DNA of 9,044 nt from Chromatiales bacterium (GCA_024762485.1 JANTHH010000116.1:1-9044), one strand, 5' to 3'; positions 1 through 6,703 are shown, counted from the first letter of the stretch. Translations and numbers: made by a program. The notes: generated from the letters alone by a model not told the origin.

Positions 1-522
1 GAGGAGGGATTCGACATGGCCGTGCGGGCCGGCTATCTGGAGGACTCCACCCTGGTGGCGCGCCGTCTGTCGGCGGTACGGCGGGTGGTGGTGGCCAGCC
101 CCGGCTACCTGGCAGAACACGGGACACCGACCCACCCGGCCGAGCTGGCAAGGCACTGGGGCCTGAACTACACCAACATGCCGCGTCACCTGCAGTGGCG
201 ATTCCGCACGCCCGACGGCAGGACGGTGACGCCGCAGGTACCGTCGAGGCTGCAGGCCAACAACGGCGAGATGCAGTTGCTGGCCGCCGAGGCAAACCTC
301 GGTATCGCGGTGTTGCCCACCTTCATCTGTCATCAGGCCATCCAGGCGGGCCGGCTGGTCACCATACTCGGCGACTACGAGCAGCCTGCCGAAGGCCTCT
401 ACGCGGTCTATCCACCGGGGCGCCTGCTGTCGCGCCGGGTGCGCGCCTTCAGTGATTTCCTTGCCGAACGCTTTGCTGACCCCCCTTATTGGGACAGTTG
501 CCTGGAGGATAAGGGCCGATGA
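1..522 (+). CDS. LysR-type transcriptional regulator, C-terminal part (5' truncated by window)
   Basis: The open frame is already running at base 1 (reading Glu-Glu-Gly-Phe-Asp before the first Met at 16), so the N-terminal winged-helix DNA-binding domain lies upstream of the window. The visible 173 residues are a LysR substrate-binding domain. The start matches the family pattern GFD-(M/L)-AVR-x-G followed by the DSTLVARRL and VVASPGYLAEHGTP strings, and the later GEMQLLAAEANLGIAVLPTF segment is the typical second-lobe ligand-cleft region. The tail VRAFSDFLAERF is the usual closing helix. LysR proteins are cytoplasmic, ligand-responsive DNA-binding regulators that often control a divergently transcribed neighbour, which here would be outside the window. 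The ligand cannot be told from the sequence. The similarity is to the CrgA/DsdC-like clade in general feel only. Confidence 0.93.
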   Translation, partial: EEGFDMAVRAGYLEDSTLVARRLSAVRRVVVASPGYLAEHGTPTHPAELARHWGLNYTNMPRHLQWRFRTPDGRTVTPQVPSRLQANNGEMQLLAAEANLGIAVLPTFICHQAIQAGRLVTILGDYEQPAEGLYAVYPPGRLLSRRVRAFSDFLAERFADPPYWDSCLEDKGR

Positions 523-950
523 CAGCCCCCTCTCTGATGTGGCGATCGAAGACCCTGTGTCACCCACAGAAATTCTGGAAGAGTATGTTTAGGATAAGGC
601 CATGTTTCGGCCAGAGGCCTTTCGCCTGCCGGACCCCGGCCACGGCACTGCGGTGGCGGGAACCGAACGCCCGATCTGCCGTCAAAGCACACGCAAGGCC
701 ACTGTCCGAGTCATCGCCATGTGCTGGGCACCGCGGCGACAGATGAGCCGCCCTGATGGGGATCTCGAAAAATTACCATCCAGGCAATTTTTCTCTACGC
801 AAGCCGAAAACGCGGTTTCCGATTTGCTTCATTTTCAATCGCTTACGCGATCGAAAATGGCGGGACTTCCCTGTCCCGCACGGGCACCTCGAATTTTTCG
901 AGGCGCCCTGATCATGCCCTACTGACCCCAATCGACCCCGACCTGTGACC
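523..950. other. 428-base gene-free region between LysR and M48 genes
   Basis: No convincing gene is seen on either strand; the short open frames here lack ribosome binding sites and family resemblance. The first part (523-750) holds small inverted repeats, such as CAGAA-A-TTCTG at 567-577 and a GCCAC/GTGGC pair near 640-657, but no T-tailed terminator for the LysR gene. The second part (754-914) is the five-hairpin array listed separately. The last 36 bases precede the M48 start and show no strong Shine-Dalgarno sequence. Confidence 0.7.
754..914 (-). repeat. array of five adjacent hairpins with imperfect terminal inverted repeats (candidate structured RNA or palindromic repeat element)
   Basis: Five stem-loops lie almost end to end: A 767-793 (11 pairable positions, 5-nt loop), B 799-827 (13 positions, 3-nt loop), C 830-859 (13 positions, loop TTAC), D 860-879 (7 perfect pairs, loop TTCCCT) and E 882-908 (12 positions, loop TTT). 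Of 56 stem positions 50 are Watson-Crick. Of the six others, five are A-C on the plus strand (775/785, 804/822, 807/819, 837/852, 886/904) and one is G-T (803/823). A-C on this strand is U-G on the other, so a minus-strand transcript would be almost fully paired; the minus strand is assigned for that reason. CTCGAAAAATT at 764-774 is also an exact inverted copy of 892-902. It may be an untranslated RNA, a REP/BIME-like palindromic cluster, or a small non-autonomous element; I cannot decide between these. Confidence 0.6.
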
Positions 951-2015
951 ATGAAACCCAGCCGCCTGCTCCTCACCACCATCCTCAGCCTCATCATCAC
1001 TGGCTGCGTCGTCGCACCCACCACACGCCAGGACACCCTGCCCAGCCAGTTAGTCGCCAGCGAGCAGGAGAAACAGCGCGAGATCGCGATCCGCTACAAG
1101 CTGCGCCAGTACGAGCGTCTCTATCGCGTGGGCTACCCGCTGCTGCGGGCCGCCGATTTTCTCTGCACACAGAAACACAAACCGGGCCTGGGGGTGATAC
1201 TGCTCAGCCAGTACGATTTCGGCGATGACTACACCGCCACGGCCCGGCGCAGCCTGCGCCTGCCGGGCCGGCTGATCGTGCACTATGTGATCCCGGACAC
1301 CCCGGCCAGCCATGGCGGGCTGCGGGCGCGCGACGAGCTGGTGCAGGTCGGCTCTCATGTGATCGGGCGGGACAAGGAGGCGGAGACCAAGCTGTTCCGC
1401 TACCTGCGAGGCAACACAAGCTACCTGCCCGTCGACTTCCAGGTGATCCGTGACGGTCGGCCACTGACACTGACCGTGCAGCCGGAGCCCGTCTGCGATT
1501 TCAGCCTGGCGATTGCCGACTCGGACAGTGTCAACGCCATGGCCGACGGTGAACACATCATCCTCACCAAGGGCATGATGCGCTTCGCCGAGACCGACCA
1601 GGAACTGAGCCTGGTGGTGGCCCATGAGCTGGCTCACAATGCCATGGCCCATATCGACGCACTGCGTACCAACGCCGCCGGCGGCTTCATACTCGATACC
1701 ATTGCAGCATCGGCCGGCGTGAATACCGGGGGGCTGTTCCGCAACCTCTCCGCAGCCCGTTATTCCAAGGAATTCGAATCGGAGGCGGATCTCGTGGGTC
1801 TTTACATCATGGCCCGTGCCGGCATAAGCCTGGACCACGTCGCGGATTTCTGGCGGCGCATGGCTGCCGAGCACCCCGCCTCCATCAGTAACGATGGACT
1901 GCTCGCGTCACATCCCACCTCGGCAGAGCGTTTCATCGCCATCGAGCAGGCGGTGGACGAGATCAGGCGCAAGCAGGACAACGGTGAGCCACTGGAACCG
2001 GACCATCGTCCCTGA
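951..2015 (+). CDS. PDZ-containing M48 family metalloprotease, lipoprotein
   Basis: This is a predicted zinc endopeptidase of 354 residues, anchored to a membrane by lipid and likely acting in the periplasm on envelope proteins, as BepA, LoiP and YcaL do. The N-terminus is a lipoprotein signal: a hydrophobic stretch (residues 6-16) ending in the lipobox ITGC, with Cys19 as the lipidation site. A PDZ-like domain spans roughly residues 105-180 (PDTPASHGGLRARDELVQV, then a DGRPLTLTV strand). The M48 domain follows: the HELAH zinc/catalytic motif is at 225-229, the third ligand Glu276 is in the ESEAD motif, and the HPTSAER loop typical of the BepA/LoiP group is at 321-327. I chose ATG 951 over the in-frame GTG at 945 because it begins directly with a normal signal peptide; neither has a good Shine-Dalgarno. 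It is transcribed alone and converges on the antiporter gene with 62 bases between stops. Confidence 0.92.
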   Translation: MKPSRLLLTTILSLIITGCVVAPTTRQDTLPSQLVASEQEKQREIAIRYKLRQYERLYRVGYPLLRAADFLCTQKHKPGLGVILLSQYDFGDDYTATARRSLRLPGRLIVHYVIPDTPASHGGLRARDELVQVGSHVIGRDKEAETKLFRYLRGNTSYLPVDFQVIRDGRPLTLTVQPEPVCDFSLAIADSDSVNAMADGEHIILTKGMMRFAETDQELSLVVAHELAHNAMAHIDALRTNAAGGFILDTIAASAGVNTGGLFRNLSAARYSKEFESEADLVGLYIMARAGISLDHVADFWRRMAAEHPASISNDGLLASHPTSAERFIAIEQAVDEIRRKQDNGEPLEPDHRP

Positions 2016-2077
2016 CCGCGGCACCCCATGAGATGTCCGTCCTGCCACGGCCCTGACCAGCCCGGCACGGGGAGGTG

Positions 2078-3694
2078 TCAGGAGACCAGCGGGGACGGTT
2101 TCGGGGCGCTGTTCGCCTCTGCGTGATCGGCGAAACCGGCACCCGCCTCCGCATAGATATTGAACACGGCACCGGCACCTGCTGCACGCAGCGGCCCCTC
2201 CTCATCCGGATAACGGGCGGTGGCGGCGATCCTGCCGGAAAATTCGATCTGCCGCAGCTCGGCCAGGGCATCCAGGTTGGCCTCCAGGTTCGGCAGGGCA
2301 AGCAGCACGAATTCCAAGCCGTGATCATGGCCGATCTGGTCCCAGAAATCTGCATCACTGGGATCACCACGGATCACCCGCCGCCCAGCCTGCTGATGCC
2401 GCCTGACCCGCTCGGCATCGAAATCGACCCCCACCACCGTGTCACCGTGACGCTCCCGCAGGCGATCATAGGCGCCGGTTCCGACCCGGCCAATACCGAA
2501 GATGGCGATGGAGTAACCACTGATATCCAGCAGGCGGTCCTCCGGCAGCCGCTCAGGTCGCTGGAAGCGCAGCCACAGGTTGCGGTAACGGCGGTAGATC
2601 TGGTCGTCATAACGGTTCAACGGCGCCGCCAGGGCGAACGAAAGTGACAGGGCAAGGGCGACGACCACCAGCCACTCGCCGTCGATCCATCCCGCCGACA
2701 CCCCCATGGCGACAACGATCAGGCCGAACTCGCTGTAGTTGATGAGGTTGAGACTCGCCAGCAGCGCGGTGCGTGCGCGCAGCCTGAAGCGGGTCATCAG
2801 GCCAAAGTACAGCGCCGACTTGACGAACAGGAAAGGCACCAGCAGCAGGCTGAGCAGCAGGGCATCCAGCGACAGCTGGCCGGCCAGCCCGATGGAGAGG
2901 AAGAACCCCACCAGGAACAGATCCTTGAAGGCGAAGAGGGACCTCGCCATTTCTGTCGCCTTGGGGTGGCGCGACACCAGAAGACCCATCACCAGGGCAC
3001 CGAGATCGTCCTTGACCCCGGCCAGCTCGAACAGTTCCGCCCCACCCAGTGCCAGCACCAGCCCATAGAGGATCAACAGCTCGCCATGACCGGCCCGCTG
3101 CAGGACGAGATTGAATAAAGGGCGCAGCGGGATGAGCAGGAACAGCAGGAGCGCCCACGGGGATGGCAGCTTGCCCGTGGACGCGGCAAGGAACACCACG
3201 GCCAGAAGGTCCTGCATGATAAGGATTCCGATGGCGATGCGGCCATGCAGTGACTTCATCTCCCCTTTTTCTTCCAGCGTCTTGACCACGAACACCGTGC
3301 TGGAAAAGCTCAGTGCGAAGGCCAGCAACAGACCCGCCTGCAGCGACAGCCCGTCGCCCAGCCAGCCGGCCCAGGCCAGGAGCAGGAAACCGGGTGCGAG
3401 CAGGGCGACCACCAGGCCCATGTGCAGCACGGTGACCGCCCAGACCTGCGGTTTGAGCAATACCTTCGGCCGCAGCTTCAGCCCGACACTGAACAGCAAC
3501 AGGGTGATGCCGAGGTCTGCCAGCTTCTGCAGCACCTCGCCACTGCTGGCCCCCAACTGGTTGAGAATGAATCCGGTCGCCAGGAAACCCACCAGCGGCG
3601 GCAGCCCGAATAGCCTCGCGAACAGCCCCAGGACAAAGGCCAGCGAGATCCACAACACGTCGCCGAGCGCTATTGCGACCCACTCGAAATCCAT
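2078..3694 (-). CDS. CPA2-family monovalent cation:proton antiporter (Kef/YbaL-like) with RCK_N domain
   Basis: This is a 538-residue inner-membrane protein expected to exchange K+ or Na+ for H+. Residues 1-360 are about a dozen hydrophobic segments with the CPA2 hallmarks: LPPLVGFLATGFILN (31-45), LADLGITLLLFSVGLKL (58-74), the Gln161-Asp162 pair in IAIGILIMQDLLAVVFLA that marks the ion-binding helix, and FKDLFLVGFFLSIGL (256-270). Residues about 391-512 form a cytoplasmic RCK_N/TrkA-N Rossmann domain: nucleotide-binding GIGRVG (400-405), acidic end of strand two at GVDFD (422-426), and RGDPSD at 442-447. There is no TrkA-C domain, and the chain ends in a short Pro/Ser-rich tail. Ion specificity cannot be read from sequence. 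The start is the ATG at 3694, with only a weak purine-rich site upstream. It is probably the last gene of the operon with the SNase-like and SulP genes. Confidence 0.92.
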   Translation of the reverse strand: MDFEWVAIALGDVLWISLAFVLGLFARLFGLPPLVGFLATGFILNQLGASSGEVLQKLADLGITLLLFSVGLKLRPKVLLKPQVWAVTVLHMGLVVALLAPGFLLLAWAGWLGDGLSLQAGLLLAFALSFSSTVFVVKTLEEKGEMKSLHGRIAIGILIMQDLLAVVFLAASTGKLPSPWALLLFLLIPLRPLFNLVLQRAGHGELLILYGLVLALGGAELFELAGVKDDLGALVMGLLVSRHPKATEMARSLFAFKDLFLVGFFLSIGLAGQLSLDALLLSLLLVPFLFVKSALYFGLMTRFRLRARTALLASLNLINYSEFGLIVVAMGVSAGWIDGEWLVVVALALSLSFALAAPLNRYDDQIYRRYRNLWLRFQRPERLPEDRLLDISGYSIAIFGIGRVGTGAYDRLRERHGDTVVGVDFDAERVRRHQQAGRRVIRGDPSDADFWDQIGHDHGLEFVLLALPNLEANLDALAELRQIEFSGRIAATARYPDEEGPLRAAGAGAVFNIYAEAGAGFADHAEANSAPKPSPLVS

Positions 3695-3777
3695 GCACCT
3701 GCGCCCTTACGGAGAAGACAGGGGGAGTTTTACCTTAGAGCAGGGGTATTTGTCAGCGAAGGAGGAAAGAGAGAGTA
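3695..3777. other. 83-base spacer between SNase-like and antiporter genes
   Basis: This is the non-coding spacer inside the minus-strand gene block. No T-tailed hairpin is seen, so transcription from the SulP gene could continue into the antiporter. It is relatively A+T- and purine-rich and could hold an internal promoter, but no clear -35/-10 pair stands out. Confidence 0.5.
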
Positions 3778-4272
3778 TCAGTCAACGAGCCGAATCCAGG
3801 GTGCCACGGCCGCGGGATCGGCCCACACCCCCTTGCCGGCCTCGCGTGCCTGTTGTTCCGCCGCCATCAGATCGGCATGTCCCTCCCCATCACGGGGCCA
3901 GACCCAGACATAGCCGCTGCGCACCATCTCCAGGTTGATATCCTTGTCGAGGTAGCGCACACGCACCGGCAGTTGCAAGGCCTCGACCGGCCCCATCGGC
4001 CGTATGTTGACCCGCTTGCTGGCGATCATCTTCTCCAGCACCTGCTTGGCGGCGAGCCCCTCCCGGAATCTCAGCGGGGCCGATTTCACCCCATCCAGGT
4101 GCATGCGGATACTGCGGTAGCGGGTACGACCGATAAAACTGTCACCGTCGAAGACCTTGAACACGCGGACCACCTCGTCCGCCCCAGCGGCCATCGCGGA
4201 CGATGCAAGTCCCGCCAGCACGAACAACAGGCAGACGGCAAAGGGAAACCGGTATTGGCCGGACTGCCTCAC
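3778..4272 (-). CDS. exported SNase-like (TNase) protein with degenerate active site
   Basis: The product is 164 residues from the GTG at 4272. A signal peptide is clear (positively charged start, hydrophobic residues 10-23, cleavage near ASSAMA-A at about 28), so it is periplasmic or secreted. The rest follows the staphylococcal-nuclease fold: strand with VFKVFDGDSF (37-46), IRMHLDGV (55-62), a helix AAKQVLEKMI, INLEMVRSGYVWVWPRD (112-128) and the closing AEQQAREAGKGVWADP helix. The DGD calcium-binding pair (42-44) and an Arg like Arg35 (Arg56) remain. The residues matching Asp40, Glu43 and Arg87 of the nuclease (the D-x-PE and YGR motifs) are absent, so nuclease activity is doubtful and a binding role is plausible. 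The frame stays open upstream to 4365, but that would overlap the SulP coding end and put 31 extra residues before the signal peptide; GTG 4272 sits 10 bases past the SulP stop. Confidence 0.82.
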   Translation of the reverse strand: MRQSGQYRFPFAVCLLFVLAGLASSAMAAGADEVVRVFKVFDGDSFIGRTRYRSIRMHLDGVKSAPLRFREGLAAKQVLEKMIASKRVNIRPMGPVEALQLPVRVRYLDKDINLEMVRSGYVWVWPRDGEGHADLMAAEQQAREAGKGVWADPAAVAPWIRLVD

Positions 4273-4282
4273 CTGCAATGGC

Positions 4283-6019
4283 CTATTGACACTCTTCGAA
4301 CACCAGGGCGTTGCAGGTCGAGCAGATCTCCCGGTCCATCCTGCTGTAGATATAGCGGATGGCATTGCGCTTGTGGTCGAAGAAGTGGTTGTTGCCGATC
4401 TTGCTGACGAAGTGGCTGCGCCCCATGAAATCGTAGACGCTGGGCTTGAGACCGACGAAGTACAGACCGCCGCCCAGCTTCTCCAGCCGCTTGGCCTCGG
4501 TCACCAACATCTCACCCGCGCTGAGATCGATCAGGTTGATCCCGGAGCCGACGATGAGGATGTTGTATATCCGCTCATTCTCGACGATATGGCTGATGCG
4601 GTTCTGCACGTAATCCTGCGAGCCGAAGTAGATCGACATATCGATACGGATGATCTTCAGCTGCGGACACTGCTTCACCGGCTTGGCATTGATGTCCACC
4701 AGATCGCGCTTGCCCCCACTGGTTTCAGTGTCGGGCGCCAGGGTGACGATCTCCGGCGTGGAGGTCTTGGCCAGGAACAGCACCAGCGACAGGATCACCC
4801 CCAGGTAGATGGCGAACTCGAGCTCCAGGAACAGGGTGGCAAAGAAGGTGGTCAGGAGGATCGCCATCTCCGACTTGCTGCTCTTGATGATGTGGCTGAT
4901 TTGATGGAAGTCGATCAGGTTGTAGGCCACGATGAGGATCACGCCGCTCATCGCCGCCACCGGCAGATAGGCCGTCAGGGGCGCGATCAACAGCACAATC
5001 AGCATCAGCAGGATGGCGGCAAAGATGGCCGACATCGGCGTCTTCGCCCCGGCGGAGTAGTTCACCCCGGAACGGGTGAACGAGCCCGACCCGGCATAGC
5101 TGGAGAAGAAGCTGCCGACGATATTGGACAGGCCCTGGCCGATGAATTCCTGGTTGGCATCGATGCGCTGATTCGACTTGGTCGCCACCGCGCGGCTGAT
5201 GGATACCGCCTCGATCAGACCCAGCAGGGCCACCGCAAAGGCCTGGGGAGCGAGGTCCCTGATGATTCCCAGCGAGAAATCCGGTACCGACAGCGGTGGC
5301 AGCTGGGCCGGAATCATGCCCACCAGGCTGACCCCGTGCTGCTCCCCTTGCAATAGCACCACCAGCACACTGCCCACCACCAGGGCGACCAGAAGGTTCG
5401 GGATCTTCGGCGTGAAGCGTTTGATCAGCAAGGCGGTCACCAAGGTCACGCCCGCCACAATCAGGGTATAGGGGTTGATCATGCCCAGCTGAGAGAAGAT
5501 GTCGATCCAGGTATGCAGAAATGACTCGCCCTTGGGGATCTCGATGCCGAGCACGTTCTTCAGCTGGCTGGTGGCGATGAGTATGGCCGCACCGGCAGTG
5601 AAGCCGATGACCACCGTATGGGAGACGAAATTGACCAGCTTGCCGAGGCGTGCCAGGCCGAACGACAGCTGGTACACCCCTGCCAGCAGGGTCAGCGTCA
5701 GCGCCATTCTCACGAACTCGGGGGTACCCGGTTCCGCGTGGGAGCTGACGGCTGAGAAGACGACGATGGAGATGGCCGTTGTGGGGCCGGATATCAGGTG
5801 TCTGGACGATCCGAACAAGGCTGCCACGATCGGCGTGACCATGGCGGTGTAGAGACCGTATTCCGGTGGCAGGCCGGCGATGGTGGCGAAGGCCACGCCC
5901 TGCGGCAGCACGATGACGGCACCCGTGAAACCGGCGATCAGGTCCGCCTTCAACGTGTCCTTGTTGATGAGCCTGATCCATGCCAGAAAAGGAAACAACC
6001 GTCGAATATCGAGATTCAT
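4283..6019 (-). CDS. SulP family inorganic anion transporter with C-terminal STAS domain
   Basis: This is a 578-residue inner-membrane transporter of the SLC26/SulP family, which moves sulfate, bicarbonate or related anions, usually with Na+ or H+. The signatures are VLPQGVAFATIAGLPPEYGLY (residues 37-57, the SulP pattern), SGPTTAIS (77-84), and the conserved NQEFIGQGLSNIVGSFF (289-305) and GSGSFTRSGVNYSAGAKT (310-327) strings. About 10-14 hydrophobic segments end near residue 417. A STAS domain follows (about 450-555) with the IDLSAGEML segment at 497-505. The tail carries Cys566-x-x-Cys569 and Cys577. I chose ATG 6019 because the chain then begins with MNLDIRRLFPF as in relatives and has GGAT about 8 bases upstream; the frame is open to 6121, but the extra 34 residues look non-coding. 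The substrate is not determinable here. It is first gene of the block with the SNase-like protein and CPA2 antiporter. Confidence 0.93.
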   Translation of the reverse strand: MNLDIRRLFPFLAWIRLINKDTLKADLIAGFTGAVIVLPQGVAFATIAGLPPEYGLYTAMVTPIVAALFGSSRHLISGPTTAISIVVFSAVSSHAEPGTPEFVRMALTLTLLAGVYQLSFGLARLGKLVNFVSHTVVIGFTAGAAILIATSQLKNVLGIEIPKGESFLHTWIDIFSQLGMINPYTLIVAGVTLVTALLIKRFTPKIPNLLVALVVGSVLVVLLQGEQHGVSLVGMIPAQLPPLSVPDFSLGIIRDLAPQAFAVALLGLIEAVSISRAVATKSNQRIDANQEFIGQGLSNIVGSFFSSYAGSGSFTRSGVNYSAGAKTPMSAIFAAILLMLIVLLIAPLTAYLPVAAMSGVILIVAYNLIDFHQISHIIKSSKSEMAILLTTFFATLFLELEFAIYLGVILSLVLFLAKTSTPEIVTLAPDTETSGGKRDLVDINAKPVKQCPQLKIIRIDMSIYFGSQDYVQNRISHIVENERIYNILIVGSGINLIDLSAGEMLVTEAKRLEKLGGGLYFVGLKPSVYDFMGRSHFVSKIGNNHFFDHKRNAIRYIYSRMDREICSTCNALVFEECQ

Positions 6020-6324
6020 GTCATCATCCAGCTGCAGTGCTTTTAAGGAACGACACCACTGGCCACCCATGAACCGGCAAAGACCGGTCTCAGTGGTCGC
6101 GGGGCGACAAAACTGCCACAAGCCCAGGGAAAGGCGCGATTTTCGGGTGAATACCCGGAAAACAGGTGCAAAATCATACCAATTTCAGCAAATTACTGCA
6201 ATCTGAAACACCGCCTTCCCTGGATCTCCGGCCCGCATTTCCGGCCACCCGGTTGACCCAGGGCAAGGACATGGTCGACAGATGCGACACCATGAGCATG
6301 ACCAACCCGAATCGGAGAGAATCC
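6020..6324. promoter_or_regulatory. divergent intergenic region with several inverted repeats
   Basis: This 305-base region separates the minus-strand SulP operon from the plus-strand 73-residue gene, so promoters for both must lie here. I can see: ACCACTG at 6055-6061 paired with CAGTGGT at 6091-6097, enclosing an ACCGG/CCGGT hairpin (6073-6088), in what would be the SulP mRNA leader; a hairpin at 6140-6162 with a 9-bp stem, one bulged G and loop GAAT; TTTCAG-N14-CTGAAA at 6183-6208 in a locally A+T-rich patch, with the shape of a dimer operator; TTGACC at 6253-6258 as a possible -35 without a good -10; and a bulged stem at 6270-6294. None is assigned to a named regulator. Confidence 0.5.
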
Positions 6325-6546
6325 ATGCCGGACCTGATGATCCTGCCCGCCAGGGACCCCGCCAACATCCGCCTGCTTCGTATCCCCGACGACTTCGAGC
6401 GCCACGAGGCATACCGCCACGTTACCGGCCTGATCGCCGCCGTCGAGGAAGGCAATCCCGGTTACGACTGGGACGACATTCAGGCCATGCTGGAAGAACA
6501 CGGATTCGAGACCGTCCCGTTCATACTGGGCCCGACCCTCGACTGA
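6325..6546 (+). CDS. small hypothetical acidic protein, 73 residues
   Basis: I do not recognise a family. The start is the ATG at 6325, preceded by GGAGAG at 6314-6319 with a 5-base gap, the best ribosome binding site in this stretch; upstream in-frame ATGs (6166, 6274, 6292, 6298) lack one. The product is soluble, with no signal peptide or membrane segment. It is rich in acidic residues and likely mixed alpha/beta: a first part with RLLRIPDDFERHEAYRHVTG, and a second with GYDWDDIQAMLEEHGFETV, ending FILGPTLD. The predicted helices VTGLIAAVEEG and WDDIQAMLEEHG suggest a compact helical domain. The third-position GC bias matches its neighbours, which supports real coding. It is probably transcribed on its own; the next gene starts 157 bases later with its own -10-like box. 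Confidence 0.7.
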   Translation: MPDLMILPARDPANIRLLRIPDDFERHEAYRHVTGLIAAVEEGNPGYDWDDIQAMLEEHGFETVPFILGPTLD

Positions 6547-6629
6547 CCCGACCTGCCCCGCAGACCCGGTGGGTGGGAACAGGGTCGTCACCGACGTCTG
6601 CCATGCACGTGCGCAGGCCAGCGACGAGG

Positions 6630-6642
6630 CGGGCAATGCCCG
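6630..6642 (+). other. short GC hairpin upstream of cvfB
   Basis: CGGGC-AAT-GCCCG forms a perfect 5-bp stem with a 3-base loop between the 73-residue gene and the S1 protein gene. It is followed by no T run, so it is a poor terminator; it could be chance in GC-rich DNA. A CATAAT box (6654-6659) lies just downstream. Confidence 0.3.
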
Positions 6643-6653
6643 GCTCAAGGCAT

Positions 6654-6659
6654 CATAAT
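6654..6659 (+). promoter_or_regulatory. possible -10 box for the S1 protein gene
   Basis: CATAAT differs from the sigma-70 -10 consensus TATAAT at one position and lies about 45 bases before the start codon at 6704. No convincing -35 is found 16-18 bases upstream, so this is only a candidate. Confidence 0.35.
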
Positions 6660-6703
6660 GTCTCCGTCATCAACACTACCGCCTTACACCAAACAGGACA
6701 CAC

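Noticed and set aside
486..692. Minus-strand frame with a GVRFPPP string, which can betray a tRNA T-arm
   Set aside because: I tried to pair the T-arm around 655-675 and the stem fails; no acceptor or anticodon arm is found, so no tRNA is called.
754..914. CRISPR array or integron attC interpretation of the hairpin block
   Set aside because: The hairpins differ in sequence, there are no equal-length repeats and spacers, and no cas or integrase gene is nearby.
773..1036. 87-codon minus-strand open frame across the hairpin array
   Set aside because: It overlaps the M48 signal peptide region and its sequence is set by the palindromic array; Arg-rich composition and no ribosome binding site or family match.
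2607..3698. 363-codon minus-strand open frame overlapping the antiporter
   Set aside because: Shifted frame of the antiporter gene, rich in Gly/Arg/Ala with no family resemblance.
4273..4365. 31-codon N-terminal extension of the SNase-like protein
   Set aside because: It overlaps the SulP coding end in another frame and would place residues before a normal signal peptide.
4157..5356. 399-codon plus-strand open frame opposite SulP
   Set aside because: His/Asp/Gln-rich, low-hydrophobicity composition typical of an antisense shadow of a membrane protein gene; SulP on the other strand is unambiguous.
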